A stretch of 64,000 nucleotides of DNA, taken from contig CM075855.1 of NCBI GenBank assembly GCA_037975125.1, positions 82,531,278-82,595,277 on the forward strand, given 5' to 3'. The notes beneath the pieces were generated by a model that was given only the letters and a program-made list of their open reading frames with translations, did no database searches and had not been told where the DNA came from. The position numbers were made by a program, and so were the translations under genes. The first letter of the stretch is position 1; every line of letters begins with the position of its first letter. Positions 41,199 through 53,021 of this stretch are shown here, one piece after another. Source of the stretch: Latrodectus hesperus. Taxonomy: Eukaryota; Arthropoda; Arachnida; Araneae; Theridiidae.

Positions 41199-42817
41199 TC
41201 TAAAACCTCAAGTCCAGTCTCTGATAGGAAAATTCAAAAGCGTAATAACAACGGAACAACTTGATGATGCCACCGAAACACTCCAAAGACAAATAATAAG
41301 TAGCTGCAGTAACGCATATAAAATAGTTAAATGGAAACAAAACATACTAACCAACTGGTGGACACCAATACTAGAGGACAGGAAAAAAGAGCTAAATAGC
41401 AACAGAAAGAAGCTACAAAAGGTCAGCATAGCAGAAAAACCAACTCTCATCCTAAATTATAAAAAACTAAAAGCTTCGTATATAAAAGATATAAAGAAAG
41501 CAAAGAGGTCATGCTGGAGAAATGTTTCCTCTTCAGCTGTAAGCCCTTATTTAAAAATTTACAAGGCAACATTTAAAAATAAGATTTCACCATCTTCACT
41601 GTTCACCACCACAACACTACAAGGAAATTACTATAACATAGCTACTTCGATACTAAAAGAACTCTTCCCACTGCAAACAGCAATCACCTATCAGAGAGAC
41701 AACACAGGACTAAACAACGAGCCAGACTTAAGCAATGAGGAAATAAGAAGAACAATCAGTTCACTCTCCAATGGAAAGGCACAAGGCGATGATGGAATAG
41801 ACAACCTGATGCTAAAGGCTATCCACAAAGAATTCCCAGACCTTCTTACATCCTTATTCAAGAGATGTTAGACACTTGAGCACTTTCCCAAAACCTTAAA
41901 ATGAGGAGTAATTATCCTATTTCACAAGGAAGGCAAAGAAAAAAATAACGTAAAATCTTACAGACCCATAACTCTCTTACCCACGATAGGGAAAGTTCTG
42001 GAAAAGATTACAGCAACCAGACTCACCTATTTCCTGAAAGCAAATAATCTACTGCACCAAAATCAATTTGGCTTTAGACAGGGTAAATCAATAGATAACG
42101 CACTTGCCAATTTAAAAAGCAGCATTGAAGCCGCTAAATCTTCGGCCAAGCACTGTGCTATAATCTCAATAGGCATCAAAGGAGCATTCGACACTGTCCC
42201 ATACCCGTCAATAATCAGGGCGTTAAACAACAAAGGATGCCCATCAAGTATCAAGAACATCTTAATTAGCAACCTGGAGGTAGAATAGTGGGTATCACCA
42301 CCGAAACAGGAGTGACCACGCACAAACATACCATTGGTTGTCCGCAAGGCTCGTGTAGCGGCCCAATTCTTTGGAATCTCCTGGCAGACGAATCACTTCA
42401 CCAGGATTGGACCAATGTAGGAAAAAACATACATCCAAAATCAACAGTAACATTACAGGCCTTTGCGGATGACTTCACCTTTGTCGTGGCTGCTAGCAGC
42501 GAAAAGAAACTTGGGTTGGTCTCAAACAAAGCGCTGAACATCTTTGCCGAGTGAACAGACAGTAACAACCAGGAAATCTCACCAGCAAAATCTCATTACA
42601 TGATGTTCTTCAAACTACAATGTGGCCCTCAAATCTATTGTAAAGGCATCAAAATTAAAAGATCTAAAAACATCAAACTTCTGGGAGTTTTCTTAGACGA
42701 AATGAGTTTCTTGATATGGTATGACCAGTTAAAAATTCAACTGGTCATACCAAATCAAGAAACAGGGGCTAAAGCCTCAAGAATCCACCAGAAACTTCTG
42801 AGGATCGTCGGTGCATC
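41199..42817 (+). pseudogene. ORF2 reverse transcriptase of the + strand element
   Basis: Readable in pieces: SLSNGKAQGDDGIDNLMLKA, then YRPITLLPTIGKVLEKI, NQFGFRQGKS, IKGAFDTV, GCPQGSCSGPILWNLLADE and AFADDFTFVV (42288-42554). The motif A aspartate reads Gly (Ser-Ile-Gly-Ile-Lys-Gly-Ala-Phe), so the enzyme would be dead even without the stops. A snap-back inverted repeat interrupts 42706-42763. Confidence 0.88.
42706..42763. repeat. Snap-back inverted repeat inside ORF2
   Basis: Arms 42706-42730 and 42739-42763 match at 24 of 25 positions around an 8-base loop. It lies within otherwise recognisable reverse-transcriptase sequence. Confidence 0.9.
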
Positions 42818-44080
42818 TTGGGGTTTCACGCAAGAACAAAGGAGCGTACTATACACCACAGTAGCGGAGAGGATTGTTGCCCATCGAGCCTCGATATGGG
42901 GCGGAAACCTGAGGGTCAAAAACAAACTGCTGCTGGTCAGTATCCAAAGGAATTTCCTACAAAACATCACAGGGCGCTTAGAACAACAGCCACTGCAGCG
43001 CTCCAAGCCATTACCAACATCCCACCCCTACACATAACCATTAAAGCGGAAGCTGAAATAAAAAATAGAATCTTTAACACCAGCAAGGAAATCATGGAGG
43101 CCAAAATCTCAAAACTTATCATTCATCCAGGGAACTTTAGAGTCGACAGCATAATAGATGTAAATCAAAACTCTATCCCAGACCAGGAAGCTGACTTACA
43201 CAACATATACACAGACGGGTCTAAAATGGTTAGTGGACTGGGAGCAGCCTTTGTTGCAATGAAAAACAATAACATCGAGACTATCGGCAAATTTAAATTC
43301 GATATGATCTGCACAGTTTTTCAGGCAGAGCTATATGCAATACAGCAAGCAGTTAAGTGGGCCGAACAACAAGAACAGCTTTGTCTTATCTGGTCAGACA
43401 GCCAATCTAGCTTGATGGCACTTTCAAATCCCAAAACCACAAGCCCAATCGCTAGAGAGATACAAGACCAACTAAATGCAAGCCAAAACATCAGGTTGAA
43501 ATGGATTAAAGCCCATATTGGCTTTGAAGGCAATGAACATGCAGACAGATTGGTAAAAGAGGCAACGACCCAAGGAGAGACAACAATACTACCTCGTCCC
43601 AGATCCCACTTCCAAAATTTAATTAAAGATCAGGCCAGACAGGAATGGCAATCGTACTGGGACAACGCCACAACTGGACGTCTAGTATATAACATCATTC
43701 CAAAGATCGGGGTGACTAAGAAATGCTGGCCCAGACAAATTACACTCTTTGCATCTGGACATTTGCCCTTCCCAAGTTACCTCTATAGATTCTGCGCCAA
43801 ACAGAACGACCACTGTGCCTGCGGGGATGTTGGAAATCCCTTTCACTACGCCACCAGTTGCCCCTTGAGGAGCACCTGGCATTTCCGGATTCCAAGTGAA
43901 CATTTGGTAACCCAGTGGTACAGGAATTTAATAAATGATCATCATGCCAAAGTTAAAGTTATAGCCCTATTGAACTTCTTATTTGAAAATAGGAACTTAA
44001 TAATCCCTGTGGATAGTAATGATGAGGGGGAGGAGGCATCCGATGCAGTGATGCAACCCACTAGTGAAGATGAACTTTAA
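42818..44080 (+). pseudogene. ORF2 RNase H and C-terminal domain of the + strand element
   Basis: An open 420-codon stretch, the best preserved part of this element. RNase H catalytic residues are all present: NIYTDGSK (Asp), VFQAELYAI (Glu), IWSDSQSS (Asp) and HIGFEGNEHADRL (His, Asp). The C-terminal part has FASGHLPFPSYLYRF and CACGDVGNPFHYATSCP, the knuckle-like end of I-type ORF2. Normal stop at 44078-44080. It is marked as a pseudogene because the rest of ORF2 is broken. Confidence 0.9.
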
Positions 44081-44710
44081 CTCTTCCTATGCTATACCAC
44101 TTAACGATTTGTGACGTGTGATCAGTGACTGTGCACCGATTTTTAAGTGAGTATCAATTCCCCAATCCCTTATCCTAACCGTGGTTTGGGTTTTTCCCAC
44201 ACAAAGAACTATGGACTGTGCTTCTATTCAATTATCCAAGCAAATTATTAATATGAACACTCCTTTCTCTTTTAACAATTTCTTATTTATTTTTATTCAA
44301 GATTTCTGTTTTTAAAGTGTAAAACAATTGTTTCAATTTTCACCTGCACTGAAGTTCATACTGCAATGTAATTAGCATCTCACAAACTGTATTGTCTACA
44401 CCTTCCTGTAGCATGTGACCTCAAGCAGAAGCGGCTATCCTGCGGTGGAATCTTCTCTTTTCTTTCCGGCAGTCTCCACCAAAACTGGTAGAATCCTTTT
44501 AGGATTAGGAACAGGGAGTTCTGCTGGTGTAAACTAAACAGCCCATATGAAATACTGATCTCAATAAGAGATTCCGAACTGTAAAATAATCAAAGCAAAT
44601 ACATAATACACTAAATTTATAGTAAAATCTCACAAATGAATTGAAAATGATATTTTTTGTTTTGCTAATCTTTCTCGCGTTAAAAATCAAGGGTTTCGAT
44701 TCTCCCCCTA

Positions 44711-45070
44711 TAGGCAATCCACTTTAACTAGTTGTTGTTATTTTACGGATCGATAAATGATGCCGCTAGAATTATGTTTTTCATCTCTATCATCTCAATA
44801 AAGTACTCTCATGATTCTCCAAACAGGTATGAGAAATTTTGATATCTACCAATAGGCAATTTACCTTATTTAACTGTTGTTAATTTGCGGATCGATAAAT
44901 GATGACACTAGAATTGCTTTTCCTGTTTGTGGTCATCTCACTAAGGGACTATTATTATTCTCCTAATAGATATCAGTGAAATTCTAGAATTCTATCAGTA
45001 GGTAATCTATCTTACTTATAACTGTTGTTTCTTAAAATATCGATACATGACGCCATTAAAATTGTTGTTT
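44711..45070. repeat. Three-copy degenerate tandem repeat, period about 142-146 bases
   Basis: TAGGCAAT/TAGGTAAT words start at 44711, 44853 and 44999. Each is followed by AACTGTTGTT-like sequence and ATCGATA(A/C)ATGA at constant spacing. It lies just after the + strand non-LTR element. Confidence 0.8.
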
Positions 45071-45873
45071 TTGACAACTTTTTTTTCGTCATTTTATCGC
45101 ACTGTCAAAAATAAAAGCTACGAGATTTTATGTTGTGACAGACACTTAAGAATTATTTACTCAACTTTTCGCGAGAACACCAATTCCTACCATCATTAAA
45201 AACATTATTAGAAGTGTAATGGAGGAACTTGTGAAGTTAGAAGAAAAAGCAAGAAAAGGGTGTGGTACAAAAGTCTCAGGTATTCCCATGAAAGATGACA
45301 AACGCTCCAGTCACTCAAAAAACTGAACTCACTTTGCATGGATACAAGAGCCGCAAAGGAATTTCAGAATTCTACAGATGTTTAATGTTTGCTTTCTCAA
45401 TTCCCTGATACATAAATATTAACTAAAAAACAATTTTTATTTTCATGTATTACATCAAGTTTGAAATTAAATTTAAAATATTTTCAGAAAAAGTATCAAT
45501 AAAAATCCAATAAATCTTTAAATGTATATTTAAAATTTTAAAGAATAGAAAACATGTGCAATAGCATATGTGTTTTTGATTATTTCTAATTGTAAGTTGT
45601 GTGGTATCTGATAAAAATGATATAAAATTTATAAATTATTCTGCTGCTATATCATTATAATATATTTTCTATTCTACGAGATAATAATATTTATATATAA
45701 ATACACACCAACATGTAATTACTCGCGAAAAATATTTTCATTCTCAAATTTTAACCTCTTAACCGTCTGAGATTCTGTGAAAAATCTAATTTAAAATTTC
45801 TTTTGGTGGCAACACATAGTTTGTGCTTTTATTAGAAAGATAGATTGTCCTACTTGTCAAAAGTACAAAAGTC

Positions 45874-46095
45874 GCTGCCACCCAGCTTGCATAGTGGTTA
45901 TGACCTTCGACTTTCACAGAGTGAGCTCGGGTTCGAATCTCAAATAAGGTTTGGATGTAAAACTGGGGAAGAAGTCAGACTTTCCACCTGTCATAGATCC
46001 CCGTTTCAAAAGATAGCAGCGCACTCTTATTTCTGTCTGAAGTCTTCCTCCGTAAATATCCTCGACTTCTGTTTGTTGTTGTCCTTTATCATGGA
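45874..46095 (+). mobile_element. tRNA-derived SINE
   Basis: A-box-like TTGCATAGTGG at 45887-45897, an anticodon-like loop CTTTCAC, and a B box GGTTCGAATCTC at about 45930-45941. The acceptor and anticodon stems do not pair, so it is not a working tRNA. A body of about 150 bases ends in a GTTTGTTGTTG tail near 46071-46082. Confidence 0.7.
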
Positions 46096-46483
46096 AACAC
46101 GCGACAAAAAAAATAATAAAGAAACAACCTCTAATTCAAACTAGGACGAATATCCGTTTTTTTCTATAACCACTTCAGAAAAGTGTCATCTTAATGATTC
46201 ATTTACAGTGGGAATGTCCAACCACCTGTGTCACCAGAAGAAACCAATACTTATTTTTCAAGTTTATTTTCTGAATGTTCTCCTCTGCTCAGAAATTTTT
46301 ATTCGTGTTCGTTGTAATTTTTACCACACAGTTTGAAATTATTTTTCCAATATTTTTAGTATTTCTCCTCTAAAATTTATTATAATTCTAATTAATTTTA
46401 ATATTTAAGTATATGACGGCAGTTATTATTGAAGGTCATATTCCACTTTATTCTGAATTTGATACTTGAAAAAATCATGACAA

Positions 46484-46583
46484 TTATACATGGTTACAAT
46501 ATATTAGAAAAATATAAAAAAGCCATATATTATTCACTTTTAGGCAATATATTCACCATATTTATACATGGTTACAATATATT
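46484..46583 (+). repeat. 22-bp direct repeat, 78 bases apart
   Basis: An identical 22-base word containing TACATGGTTACAAT at 46484-46505 and 46562-46583. Confidence 0.85.
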
Positions 46584-46629
46584 TTTTCTACACATTCACA
46601 GACAAAAGGAATTTGTGTTTGTACTTTAA

Positions 46630-47765
46630 TTGTGAACCTGAAAGAATGGAAATATATGTGGCTTCTTATCAAATTTAAAATATAAGAATTGAGAGATACA
46701 TAAAAGTCGAAATAATTTTGAAAATATCAAATTTCTCTTTAAAATTAAGTAGATATAATAAGTTATAAAAATTGACTCAGATTCTTTTAGCATTATAAGC
46801 AGTTTCAGTTATACCTTAGTCATTCTCAATTTTTTGCAATGTATCTTTTCAGTAATCCGTTTCACATTTTATTACATTAAAGACATTATTAATAGTAGAT
46901 CATATATTTTACAGATAGAATAATTAATCCTTTTATTTTCTAAAATTTTAATTAATTTCATAAACTTCTTATTTTTTATAATCCAATAAAATGTAGTAGT
47001 TATCATTTTAAATATTTGACTGCATTAAGAATTATAATCAACAAATAGAAAAAAAATCTTGCTTTTAAAAAATAAGCTTCATCATTTAAATTATAATATA
47101 CTTTTTGTTGAACTTTAATAAATAACTTGATAAAATTAGGCCAATTGCTTACACTTTATTTTTGACATGAATTATAAAACTTTTCAATACATTTTAGTTT
47201 TCAACTGTTATCAGCATATTTAACATATATTTTATTATGAAATTAATTTTATATAGCTATCTTTTTACTCTCTAAATTTATAAGATACGCATGCATTGAT
47301 AAGGAAGTGAAAAAATGCTGATATACCAAAATGAACGCTTAAATTTACTGAAGAGGTTTGCAAATTTACGTTGATGAAAATACTGTAGGTGTTTTAAAAT
47401 AATTACTCTTGGAAGAGTTATTTTTCATATTTATTTATAAAATCTGATAAACTATGAAACATGATCAGTAAGTATAAAAGTGAGTCCACACATTTTTACA
47501 TTTACTGTGGAAATGTGTGGTTTTTACATATACTGTAAAATTGTTATAATAAATTCTTTATTCGAAATGAGTCACGAAATTAATTTTATTTCATTATCGT
47601 ACTTAAATACTATTTCCACAATAATTTTTATTTAGTATCAATTCTTAAGAATAAAAATAAGAATATTAAAGAATTATAATTTTTGATAATAAAATAAATA
47701 TAACTATCACCTCTATAAAGTAACATTTTTATAGCAATAAGACATTTTGCAAATTATATGAAACA
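46630..47765. other. AT-rich stretch without gene
   Basis: Nothing coding recognised. A 10-bp hairpin (47486-47495 with 47511-47520) is the only structure noted. Confidence 0.5.
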
Positions 47766-47767
47766 TC

Positions 47768-47880
47768 GGCTACTGCGACCTAATGATAGTTCATCGTTCT
47801 TATGAGGGTAAGGTACCTGGTTTGATCCCAGCTACTGTTGAATATGGGGACATAAATGTTGCTCTATTTAAAATAAACTT
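47768..47880 (+). mobile_element. tRNA-like SINE fragment
   Basis: GCGACCTAATGATAGTTCA resembles an A box and CCTGGTTTGATCCCAG (about 47816-47831) is a good B box with 34 bases between. No 3' tail is recognised. Confidence 0.45.
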
Positions 47881-48132
47881 CTGCTACTTTATTATAAGTC
47901 ATATATATTTACGAACAAAAATATCAAAATGGTTATTCAACTTTCGAATATTTGCGTATAACCACATGAATAGAATTTATTGAAACTCCCTTTTGCATTT
48001 TTATGGATAGAAAATTTAAAGTATGTCATTGGCAAATGTTTAATTCGAATGGAATCATATGCATTTCATTAGTGTTATGTGTAAGATGTAAGATGTAGGC
48101 CGACCCACTCAAAGGTATGCGGCAAGAGTCGT

Positions 48133-48162
48133 CTACTGTAATCCTTGAGAGGATTACAGTAG
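48133..48162. repeat. Perfect 13-bp hairpin in the 3' region of copy 2
   Basis: Arms 48133-48145 and 48150-48162, 4-base loop. The same place in copy 1 has no such pairing. Confidence 0.85.
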
Positions 48163-48444
48163 TAGTACTAGGAGGAGAAGGGCAAGGGGGTGTTAAAGAC
48201 TCGTACGTCCAAAGGGCAAAGTACATCAATCTCAAATCGTGTATTGAGTCTCGTTCAACTGGAAGATCTATTTTTTCTTTTTCTTTTTATTTATTATTTA
48301 TTAATAAATGGTTACAAAGTAATGAGTTACAAAATAATATATACAATGGTTATTAACAATGATAGAGGTTACAATAATGAGAAGTTATTTACAAGTAAAC
48401 AGTATGTGTAATTTAATATTGAGGTATAACAGTGTGTAATTCGT

Positions 48445-49737
48445 TCAATCATTTTCTTCAACTTCCTGTTGGAGTTGGAGCTGAAGTTCTTGTAACAGAA
48501 TTTCCCTAATGCCTTGACGGAACTTGGGATATCTAAGTAGTATCTGTAGATTCATGGTGTCGTGATTATTTGGGTAATGTTGTTGTCGCAAGCTTGTGTA
48601 TTTTTGGCAGCTGTAGATGAGGTGTTTGGGATCTTGGGGATCTCTTTTGTGAGGACAAATATCTGTTTTATTGTGGAATCTTTTCCTATAAGTACCGAAT
48701 GTCTCATGTCCAGTAAGTATCTGATTGATGAAGAAGACAGAACATAATCTCTTTTTGGAAACTTGATCAAATATTTGCAACAGACGCTTGGTCTTGATTG
48801 AATTGTCCCAAAGTTCTTGCAATTTTTCCATTTCCCATTAGCTGGTGAGTGTTTTAAATTGTTGATGGCTGAGTTTAACCGTCCTACTAATAGTGTCGAA
48901 TTCTACGGCTTCTTTTGCGGCTTTATCTGCTTTTTCATTGCGTTTGATGCCTACATGGGCTTTTACCCAGTATAGTAAAAATCTATTCGGGTACTAATTG
49001 ACGATGGTATTGATCTATCTAAGTGTTTGACTGGAGAGATTGAATCCCTCTAGTGGCATGAGGACTGATCTAGAGTCCAAGTGGATGTGGCACTTGGAAA
49101 TATCTTTATCTATGATGTATCTCATGGTTTCCAGTATAACCAGGGCTTCTGCTTCAAACACAGAGGCTTCGCAGCTTAGTTTGAGCTGGATTTTATTAAT
49201 TAAGGCGTTCTCTTTGTAGATTACTGGGGTGCATCCCACGTTATTATTAATTTTGGACCCATAAGTGTAGGCGTAATATTGTGAGTGGTTGGAATCGCTG
49301 TCCCAATTAATGTTACAGACCTTCCACTGCTCTATTGTCAGCAGTTCTTGTGTCCATGAATTTGACCTGTTCCATTCTTTGTTGTTTAATCTAACACTAT
49401 CTCCGGTGTTCCATAGTTGATGTCTCATTTTAATCGAGGCCGCCTTTAGATGTATTAGGACGCATCCGGCTAGGACGCAAAGTGCATCGGTGGAAGTGGT
49501 GCGAAACGTTTTCGTGATTTTGATTAAAGCGATCTTTTGAATTTGATTGATTTTCCTGTTGATTCTGGCATTGTTTTGGTACCAAGCAGGGCACCCATAT
49601 AAGATAATACTTTTGATAACCATTCTGTATAAGTACTTAGGTACTGGGGGCTTTAGTCCCCAAGTTACCCTCGCTATTCTGGTGATTTTATTTTGTAGAT
49701 TGCTGACTTTGTTTTTGATGTCGTTTAGATGGGACAT
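48445..49737 (-). pseudogene. Copy 2 ORF2 RNase H and C-terminal tail
   Basis: 49015-49737 includes ITRIARVTWG, ILYGCPAWYQN and RNase H with YAYTYGSKI, SVFEAEALVI and IHLDSRSV. The first catalytic Asp (Thr-Asp-Gly) is Tyr here. 48445-48831 is the tail with TGHETFGTYRKRFHNKTDICP and DPKHLIYSC. Stops separate the two. Confidence 0.88.
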
Positions 49738-49779
49738 CCAAGTAAGCCTGCTGTCAAATATAATTCCTAGATATTTAAT

Positions 49780-51142
49780 TTAATTTGTGTATTCTATGCT
49801 GTTGCCTTCGATTCGGATTGGAGGTCTTCTGGTGATTTCTTTATTGAACATAAAAATTGTGTACTTGCATTTATTGAGGCTTAGCGGGAGACCGTATCTT
49901 TTGATCCAATTGGAGATGTGTTCCACGAGTTGTTTGGCAATTTCTGTGAATTTAAAGTATGACTTATTTTTAGCAGTATTGCTACGTCGTCGGCAAAAGC
50001 CTGACAATGTGCCTCCTGTCCAAAGTCCTGAACCAGTAATTCGTTAATGAGTATCAGCCACAAGCATGGTCCTAGACTTGAACCCTGTGGCATTCCGATG
50101 TTATATTTGGTCTTAGAGCCATTATAATTTAGTTAGTATCTGTCTGTTAGAAACGAGTTAACTATTTGATAGATGTTGCCTGGGAGCTTGTGTTTTTGAA
50201 GTAATGTCGTGATGTCCTTCCAGCGTGTGCTGTTGAAGGCGTTTTTAATATCTACTGATATTAGACAGGTGAATTCCTTGTTCTTTTTGTTTAAGTTAAT
50301 TTTATTTATGATTTCTAATAGTGCGTCGCAGGTAGATTTTCCTCTCATGAATCCCAACTGTTTGTTGCTAAGTAGTTTATTTGTTTGGTAAAAGTATTGA
50401 AGTCTTCTCATGAGGAGTTTATCTAAGATTTTCCCCCAAACCGGAAGGAGGCACATCGGTCTGTAGGAATCTCTAAGTGTGGGTCTTTACCCTCCTTTGG
50501 AATTAGTACGATTTTTGCGATTTTCCAGTACTGTGGGAAAATATTATTACTTAGGCACTTGTTGAATATGTTGACGAACCATTCCTTTTTGCTGTTGAAT
50601 AGGGCCTCGTAGACTTCTAGGGAAACATTGTTAAAGCCTGGAGCTTTATTTTTATCCATGCTGTGTATTATTTCGGTCACTTCCATGATGGGAAAGTTAG
50701 GTTGTATTACGTTGTTACAAAAGTAATCATTTGAGTTATCAAGCGGAAGATTCGGAAAGTGGAAGTTAAGTATGGTGTTATAGGTGTCTTCTATGTTATT
50801 AGTGATTGTGTTATCTTCTATTTTAATCATGTTAATACTTGTTGAATTTGAGCACTTACTTCTGATAATTTTGTAGTGGTTTCCAAATGCGGTGCTATAA
50901 GTCATGTTTCCTAGATATGTTCTAAATGCTGACTTCTTAGTTTCTATAATGTGTTTTCTGTAAGCTGAGGCTGCTTGCTTAAAAGCTTTTTTCCAAAGTT
51001 TACTAATGTTGTCGTCTGTTTCCTTTTGGATCAATCTTCCTTGTGCGCGAACCCTGCTTCTTTCAACTGTGAGTTGTGTGGTTCACCAGTAGTTGGATTT
51101 AACGATTTGTTTCTTATTTTTCTTTTTATGCTTTTTGCAAGT
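49780..51142 (-). pseudogene. Copy 2 ORF2 reverse transcriptase
   Basis: 50423-51034: TYLGNMTYSTAFGNHYKIIR, MDKNKAPGFNNVSLEVYEAL and IFPQYWKIAKIVLIPKEGKD. After a frameshift, 50133-50456: MCLLPVWGKILDKLLMRRL, GFMRGKSTCDALL and SVDIKNAFNSTRW (motif A Asp kept). 49881-50093: MPQGSSLGPCLW and CQAFADDVAILL (catalytic Asp pair kept). At least three frame changes. Confidence 0.9.
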
Positions 51143-51967
51143 TCAAGTTATTCTATTTTCTATTTCCTCGATTTGCTTTTCTAGTTTTTTATCGTTAATA
51201 TTCTGATATTCATGTGTGATTAATTTGAGTTCTTTTTCGAAGTTATTCCAGTCTAGAATTTTCTTATTCCAACGAAAGATGTGTTGTGTTCTGGTGGTGT
51301 TTTCTTGTTTTGCACAGACCATGATGTTGTGGTCACTCGCCATATATCTGTCGTCAATGTGCCAATAAATGATTTCATTGTTGGTTAGGTTTAATGTTAA
51401 TAAAACGTCTATCCAACTCTCGCCGATTGTACTTTAGAATGTTGGTGGGCTGTGTGGATAATTTTCTGCTATCAAGTTGTGTTTAGATACGAATTCTATA
51501 AGTGTTTTGCCTCTAAAGTCCGTTCTTTTGGGTCCCTATGCAACCGATTTTGCATTTAGGTCTCCGAAGATTAACCATTTCTAGTGACTATGTGTGGAAA
51601 GGTGTAGCTCGATTTAGTCCAGATTGTCTTGTAATCTCTTTGATGGTGGGCAATACGTTGGGGCAATTATATATTCTGAGTTATTTAATTTGAAGTTAAT
51701 AATTACTATGTGTTTCTTGATCAAGATTGGAAAGAAATGTAAGTTTTTCTTTATGACTATGGCAGCCTTGGGTTCCTCCGTGAAGCTGACTTTGTATTCA
51801 TTCGGGAATCCTGTTACTTTACCGTTGTAGTGGAAAGGATCATTAATAGAAATTAGTTTAATGTCCGATTTTTTAATGTCCTCGGCAAGCTGATAATTAG
51901 CTGCATGGCAATGATTTAGATTTAAGTGTGCGCAATAGAATAATTCGTTGTTGTCTTTAATTTCCAT
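51143..51967 (-). pseudogene. Copy 2 ORF2 endonuclease domain
   Basis: Start MEIKDNNELFYCAHLNLNH, then ISINDPFHYNGK and APTYCPPSKR. A stop (complement at 51614) interrupts, then FGDLNAKS and SDHNIMV are readable further on. The catalytic Asp-x-Asn-Ala and Ser-Asp-His are still visible, with stops between them. Confidence 0.85.
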
Positions 51968-52004
51968 AATTTATTTTACTTATAAGATTATTAATCTCCT
52001 TTTC

Positions 52005-53021
52005 TTATATCGGACAACTCCTGTTTTTGGCTGCATGATTTAAGTTATATTTAATTTTAAATTTAGAGTTTGATTCGAAGCAGTTGCTACATTTTATTTG
52101 CCTGTCGCAATTTTTGTCTATGTGCTGCTCACTGCATCTGTTACAGGTCTCCTGCCCTCTGCATTCGTTGGCTTTGTGCCCGTACCTAAGGCATTTAAAA
52201 CACTATGTCATTCTCAAGTATTCTCGGAATCTTACACTATTCCATCCGATAAATAGTCTCTTTTTGCTCATGATTTCATTAAAGCTATTTCCATCTGCCG
52301 TTAGTATACAGTTAACTCCATATCTGCTATTATAGCTGTAAACTGGTGTTGTTTCCTCACTCTCATTTAAGTTATTTTGGTAAATTAACATATTTGATAT
52401 TTCCTCTTTTGTTATATCTTTATCTACATTATAAAGTATAATTTTGGGTTTCCTTTTCTCTGGCTTACTTAGCTTTAATTCGGCTCTCGTGATATCATTT
52501 TTCTTAACTTCCTCGATAATTTTATCTATTTCCTCTGCGCTCTTTGTCTCAATTAGAATACCGCCTTTTTTAATGTTTTTAACGTTTTTTATGTTTAATC
52601 CCAGCTTGGCTGGGTTAATGGCACTTTTGACCGTTTTCTTTGTGTCCTCAGAAGTTTGTTCCTTATTAGGATAAATCACTACAATGTTCTCAGTTCTGTG
52701 TCTCGAACGCTCACGTCTAGCTTTAATGTTATTTGTAACTTTCTTTGTGTTTTTCACCTCTTTTGAGGTAACTTCTGCATAAGTTCTCTGTGGTTCTGTT
52801 CTAGCTGCTCTAGCTTTCACTTCTCCATCTAAATGAGCGTTTTTCACCGCTAAAGTCATGGGTATTTTAAGCATGCCAGACACTCCACTCCTAATTTTCT
52901 GTGCCGCAGTACTACTAATTTTGCAACTTGTGATTGCAATTAGAAGTTCATGTTCTATGTCTAACAGTTTATGTATGTCTGAACTTTGTTCTGTTCTATT
53001 GTCTGAGGTAGAAGTTCGCAC
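52005..53021 (-). pseudogene. Copy 2 ORF1 (gag-like), one stop
   Basis: About 338 codons. The N-terminal half has SSDIHKLLDIEHELLIAI; the middle is basic with VVIYPNKEQTSEDTKKTVK and an RNA-binding-like region (PKIILYNVDKDITKEEIS). Zinc knuckles CFKCLRYGHKANEC and CNRCSEQHIDKNC follow, then a Cys-x2-Cys...His...Cys-Pro end. The only break seen is a TAG (complement 52203-52205) just before the first knuckle, most simply a CAG-to-TAG change. The ORF2 start lies 37 bases beyond its stop. Confidence 0.88.

Larger units (their letters stand above)
37880..44500 (+). mobile_element. Second type of non-LTR retrotransposon, + strand
   Basis: Two ORFs: ORF1 with zinc knuckles and ORF2 with endonuclease, reverse transcriptase, RNase H and a Cys/His tail. 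ORF2 starts directly after the ORF1 stop (TAAATG at 40455-40460). It is distinct in sequence from the two minus-strand elements. Ends are uncertain: no target duplication was found, and I place the 5' UTR at about 37.9-39.2 kb only because it is the unassigned, less AT-biased sequence before ORF1. Confidence 0.75.

Noticed and set aside
42755..43006. Open frames antisense to transposon ORFs (for example 42755-43006, 43321-43533, 49547-49783, 52444-52674)
   Set aside because: They are shadows of the retrotransposon coding frames on the other strand, with no motifs of their own.
45219..45326. Short frame starting MEELVKLEEKARKGCG
   Set aside because: Only 35 codons. It looks charged like a real exon but has no splice sites or family match that I can defend.
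45874..45950. Functional tRNA-Glu gene
   Set aside because: A and B boxes and a CTTTCAC loop are present, but the anticodon, T and acceptor stems do not pair. It is a SINE head instead.
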